A stretch of DNA of 64,000 bases, taken from assembly GCF_014646515.1 (NCBI RefSeq), contig NZ_BMNK01000023.1, forward strand, positions 91,699 through 155,698. Direction: 5' to 3'. Shown here piece by piece: positions 61,262 to 64,000 of the stretch; position 1 is the first letter of the stretch; each line of letters begins with the position of its first letter. This DNA comes from Nonomuraea glycinis. GTDB taxonomy: Bacteria; Actinomycetota; Actinomycetes; Streptosporangiales; Streptosporangiaceae. The translations under genes were made by a program, and so were the position numbers. A model generated the notes under the pieces. The model searched no databases. It saw nothing but the letters and a program-made list of their open reading frames with translations, and had not been told where the DNA came from.

Positions 61262-61748
61262 AGACGGAACATGGCTGGCGCGCCCAGACGGCGCGGCGAC
61301 CCCGGCCGGAGTATGCAGTCGGTACGGCGAGGTCGGAGCACGGTGGCCGGCCCGGTGTCCCGCCACCATCCGGGACCGGCCCCCAGACCGCACGCCCGGA
61401 CGGCGGGCGGGTGGAAGGCCGGGGGAGCGGCGGAGGGCCGAGCCATCTAGTAGAGCTTGACCTGCGGAGATTCCTCTTGCACGGCTTGCCGACCTGTCAT
61501 GGCGACGCTACGGCGCCCCGGCAAAGGGGTTCCGCCCGAAGTCATCTCTCGATGCCGGTGATCAGGCGTATTCCCGTCGTATTCCACGCTGCTGCCGACG
61601 CGTGTAACGATCACTCCGGTGAACCTCAGCCCGGGAATCGCTCGTGTCAGCAGGGATTCGAGCATGGCGGAGCCTTGTTGGAGGCTGTGTTCCACCCCGC
61701 TGGCATCAGGCGCTCCGGAGGGCTGATCTCCGTCCGAGAGAAGGAACA
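61262..61748. other. Stretch without a supported gene
   Basis: 487 bp. It includes a 26-bp repeat (61370-61395) that recurs at 63643 and otherwise shows no frame with consistent codon bias or a ribosome site. The last 30 bp lead to the GAAGGAACA site of the next gene. Confidence 0.5.
61370..61395. repeat. Short dispersed repeat, copy 1
   Basis: 26 bp starting CCGGGACCGGCCCCCAG match 63643-63668 with two mismatches, same orientation. Both lie in gene-free DNA on either side of the second tRNA-Tyr scar. Origin unknown; it may be the tail of a repeated gene family, as both minus strands read RACGLGAGPG. Confidence 0.5.
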
Positions 61749-62117
61749 ATGAACGTGCTCAAAACGGTCACCGTCGGCGTCGCTGTCGCAGTGGCGAGCG
61801 TCATTCTCGCGCAACCGGCCTTGGCGGCGAGTTTTCAACGGGACGTCGGAGACGGGATCGTCCGTTACGCCGACCCCGCCAACGAGCTGTGCGTCCGGGC
61901 GGATGACACCACAGGAACAGCCTGGGTAGAGGTCACCCTGACCCGCCCGGGCGTGATCGGAAAGCCCATCGTCATCAGAGACGACAACATCCGGCACCCC
62001 GGCGCCACCTGCGCGGTGCTCACCGCCTTCGAAGACGTCACCTACCAGGCCGATTACGAGAGCTACTGGAGCGGGCGAGACACCGTCCTGCGCGGGACGT
62101 TCACCTTCGAGACCTGA
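61749..62117 (+). CDS. Small secreted protein
   Basis: 122 residues. A clear signal peptide (LKTVTVGVAVAVASVILAQP with ALA cleavage) is followed by a beta-rich domain with two Cys (ELCVRADDT and ATCAVLTAF). GAAGGA sits 3-6 nt before the ATG. The next gene (broken) is also secreted and of like size, so these may be a pair of exported proteins carried by the accessory region. Family not recognised. Confidence 0.8.
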   Translation: MNVLKTVTVGVAVAVASVILAQPALAASFQRDVGDGIVRYADPANELCVRADDTTGTAWVEVTLTRPGVIGKPIVIRDDNIRHPGATCAVLTAFEDVTYQADYESYWSGRDTVLRGTFTFET

Positions 62118-62263
62118 CCCTTAGGCAGGACCCCCGCACCATCGATCGCCGCTCTCGCCGCGATCCGCCACCTCGCACATCTCCCCCGCCGCCACGCCGA
62201 AGCGCTGAAGCGCGCGCCCCAAGGCCAGCCGAACCAACCGAGGCATCTCTTGCTGGAGGACTG

Positions 62264-62710
62264 TTGAAGACACGCATCCTGGGCGCCGTGATGGCAACCG
62301 CAGCGTCGAGCGGGCTGCCGGTGGCAAGCCCGGCGCAGGCGAAAGACGGAGTCTCCTCCGCCCGCGTGAACCCCGTGCGCGGCCACGGTGGCGGGTCCGT
62401 CCGGGCGACCGTCGACTTCGTCAGCCGGACAAAGGTCCTGTTTCGGAACTTCACGGTGCGCGACCTCTGTCCCGGCGACAACCTCCCGGTGCGAGCCCGG
62501 GTTTGGTGAAAACACACCGACGGAACTGAAGGGCACAGCGCCTGGAAGTGGGACCGCAACGGCTGCGGCGATCACGGCACCAACTTCGGAAACATCACCC
62601 GCACCGGCTCCAAGTCCATATCGAAGGTCTACCTGCAGGTGGCCGCCAACTTCCGACCAGGCCAGTGGGTTTACGACATCAGCCCGATCCGAGACAACCA
62701 GTACACCTGA
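62264..62710 (+). pseudogene. Secreted-protein gene broken by an in-frame stop
   Basis: From TTG at 62264 (GGAGG 4 nt upstream) the frame gives a signal peptide (ILGAVMATAASSGLPVASPA) and coding sequence to a TGA at 62507-62509 after RARVW. The same frame then continues with protein-like sequence (HSAWKWDRNGCGDHGTNFG; SISKVYLQVAANFRPGQWVY) to a TGA at 62708. So 148 codons of one small secreted protein are split by a single nonsense codon. Sequencing error is possible. Confidence 0.7.
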
Positions 62711-63030
62711 GCCGCTGACGTCGGGCTTTCAGCTGGTCGGCGTACCAGGACTTGATGACGTTGCCGATGATGGCAAGGCGTTCGTCGAAGGGGATGAGGG
62801 CGGACTTCCTCGCGTTGATGGCGAATCCGCAGAAGTCGGGCAGGCCGTAGCCGAAGGCGTCGGCGAGCAGGGCGAGTTCGCGAGTCATCGAGATGCCGCT
62901 CATCAGGCGATTGCAGGTATTCAAAGGCGTCCAGGTGCCGGGTGGGCGAGTAGCCCGCCTCGGCGCCGACGATAAGCAGCCGTAGAACGCCGTGGTCACC
63001 CGGACACCACACAACAAGACAGGCCGTCAC
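62679..63030 (-). pseudogene. Probable frameshifted remnant of unknown gene
   Basis: Minus strand. From GTG at 63030 one frame gives CPGDHGVLRLLIVGAEAGYS and RHLDAFEYL; near 62915 a shift of one base is needed to continue into LALLADAFGYGLPDFCGFAI and LIPFDERLAIIGNVIKSWYA. Both halves look like protein and share codon bias. The 3' end overlaps the broken secreted gene. Alternatively the second half alone is a 74-residue gene from 62903. Family not recognised. Confidence 0.35.
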
Positions 63031-63070
63031 CGCGTTACCGCTGGTGACGAGCCTCTCTTCGTTGGTGTGG

Positions 63071-63108
63071 CAGGTGCAAGGTTCGAACTTGCGCAGGCTG
63101 AGCCGACG
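63071..63108 (-). repeat. tRNA-Tyr 3'-end-like sequence, copy 2 (att scar)
   Basis: Second copy of the 38-bp block at 60651. Here the acceptor side is fuller: on the minus strand CTTGCACCTGCCAC, and the anticodon side shows GTAAATCG, the GTA being the Tyr anticodon. The upstream 5' half again does not form a tRNA. Same orientation as copy 1, as expected for attL and attR around a 2.4-kb insert or deletion remnant. Confidence 0.7.
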
Positions 63109-63374
63109 ATTTACGGCGGATCAATGATTCAGGCGGGCAACGTCCTCTGAGCTGCGCGTACGGCCTTCGCTTCGGGGCCGACCTCGAAGATCGTCCCGCG
63201 CATATCCCGGATCTTGGTCTGTGCGGTCCCGCACGCTCCTCCCCCGGACCTGATCATCCTGGAGCCCCGAGATCCCGCCGGAGGCGATGAGGTTATGTTG
63301 TCGTGGGACACAAAGCGGATGGACAGCGTGAGAGCCGCTGGGGCAGGCTGACGGCAGTGACCGGAAGGGGATTC

Positions 63375-63560
63375 ATGTCCTACTCGTTCAACTTGCTGTA
63401 CTTGCTCGCGACCATTCTGGTGCCCGCTGTGGTCTTGTTCTTTGTTATCTACTTCGCGGTGCGCTTGGCCCTGAGGCATGACCGCCGGAGCAGAGCCAAT
63501 GAGGCATCTGGAGCGGCGTCGCCGGGATGGCCAGAAGGACCGCCCAGGGGAACGGCGTAG
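63375..63560 (+). CDS. Single-pass small membrane protein
   Basis: 61 residues. NLLYLLATILVPAVVLFFVI is one strong membrane helix, then a basic segment (RLALRHDRRSRAN) and a short Pro/Gly tail. GGAAGGGG lies 5 nt before the ATG, a good ribosome site. Function unknown; a stop-transfer or accessory protein of a mobile element is possible. Confidence 0.65.
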   Translation: MSYSFNLLYLLATILVPAVVLFFVIYFAVRLALRHDRRSRANEASGAASPGWPEGPPRGTA

Positions 63561-63642
63561 CGGCGGCGTGGCGCTCGGGTCGGCGGGTTCGTTCGGGTTA
63601 ACGGCGGGGTGCGGTGCGGTGTACGGCCCGGGCCGCCGCCGG

Positions 63643-63668
63643 CCGGGACCGGCCCCCAGGCCGCATGC
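63643..63668. repeat. Short dispersed repeat, copy 2
   Basis: Matches 61370-61395 with two mismatches; see that entry for context. It lies in the 276-bp non-coding stretch between the small membrane protein and the partial gene at the right edge. Confidence 0.5.
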
Positions 63669-63836
63669 GCGGGCTTCCACCTCAGCCACCTAGGGCCCTC
63701 CCCCCAGGCGGCGATCATCCCGGAGCCAGAGCTCCCCCACCGGAGGCGCTCCTTTGGGTACAACCGTTTGAGGGACGGTCAGGTGAGGATCCTCGTCCCC
63801 TTTATGAGGGTTGACGAGTTCAAGGTCTGCGTACGC

Positions 63837-64000
63837 TCAGGAGCGTACGTCAGCCTCATCGAGCAACGCCGACAGGCGTGGGTAACGGCGGCGCATCTCC
63901 TCGACGTCGCTGAAGTCCCATATCTCCCCGGGCCTCGGTGAGGTGCCACGGTGATTCCGGACAGCCGTCTTATGGGCGTAGCCTATGCGGCTGCTTGGGA
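63837..64000 (-). CDS. C-terminal part of an unidentified protein (5' end outside window)
   Basis: The minus frame is open from base 64000 to TGA at 63837-63839 and encodes about 54 residues, among them RIGYAHKTAVRNHRG, PGEIWDFSDVEEMRRRYPRL and SALLDEADVRS. The charged, helical ending and codon bias look real, and the opposite strand has no convincing gene. Family cannot be told from this part. Confidence 0.55.
   Translation of the reverse strand, partial: PSSRIGYAHKTAVRNHRGTSPRPGEIWDFSDVEEMRRRYPRLSALLDEADVRS

Noticed and set aside
62507..62509. TGA recoding in the broken secreted gene
   Set aside because: No reason for Sec at this site and no recoding element seen; a nonsense mutation is simpler.
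63060..63130. Functional tRNA gene at the second tRNA-Tyr-like site
   Set aside because: Only the 3' half can be folded; the D-arm and 5' acceptor strand are absent.
1..64000. CRISPR arrays, rRNA genes or complete insertion sequences
   Set aside because: I saw no regularly spaced repeats, no rRNA-like sequence and no intact transposase in either strand.

Overview
The window is high-GC DNA with dense coding, many GTG starts, ATGA-type overlaps and third-position G/C bias. Together with an actinobacterial-type contractile injection system (CIS), HelR with a rifamycin-associated element, WYL, TetR and HxlR regulators and a P450-ferredoxin pair, this points to a filamentous actinomycete. A relative of Streptosporangiaceae such as Nonomuraea is my guess; the sequence alone does not prove it.

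Layout. 1-601: end of an ABC-2 type ATPase gene that runs off the left edge. 778-3704: a two-gene conflict-type module. It consists of a large fusion (deoxyribosyltransferase/TIR-like domain, TPRs, calcineurin-like phosphoesterase) followed 8 bp later by a two-TM SLATT-type protein. 3712-18320, minus strand: a compact CIS locus (LuxR regulator, DUF4255 cap, zinc-ribbon/TM protein, fasciclin protein, sheath, two tube proteins, small conserved proteins, LysM hub, VgrG-like spike, PAAR tip, gp25, gpJ and gpI-like baseplate). I see no AAA+ ATPase, tape-measure or fibre gene. 18459-30753: housekeeping and accessory genes (M48 protease, VOC and DinB proteins beside a WYL regulator, methyltransferase, helR with its RAE, ferredoxin-P450 with TetR, LysR/MFS/NmrA, a secreted protein). 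30865-32723: a two-component system, then a convergent terminator and a secreted CBM-GH5 glycosidase.

34465-48636 is a tungsten/molybdenum enzyme locus. Nine minus-strand genes run tupA-tupB-tupC, mobA-moaD fusion, aldehyde ferredoxin oxidoreductase, NAD-type formate dehydrogenase alpha and NuoEF-like beta, moeA, and moeA fused to a periplasmic-binding-protein-like domain. A divergent GntR-HTH regulator carries the same PBP-like domain. The set covers oxoanion uptake, cofactor assembly, the two client enzymes and a probable sensor.

48721-53561 holds small proteins, a second two-component system and an alpha/beta hydrolase. From about 53.6 kb to the right edge the sequence looks like decaying accessory DNA. 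It has tyrosine-integrase and PIN-toxin fragments, a 707-bp direct duplication carrying two near-identical RibD/DHFR-like genes, two copies of a tRNA-Tyr 3'-end sequence 2.4 kb apart (probable att scars), a gene broken by an in-frame stop, small secreted and membrane proteins, and a partial gene at the right edge. Intact genes there include a DinB/DUF664 protein, a GYD protein, a P-loop kinase-like protein and an alpha/beta hydrolase divergent from an HxlR regulator.
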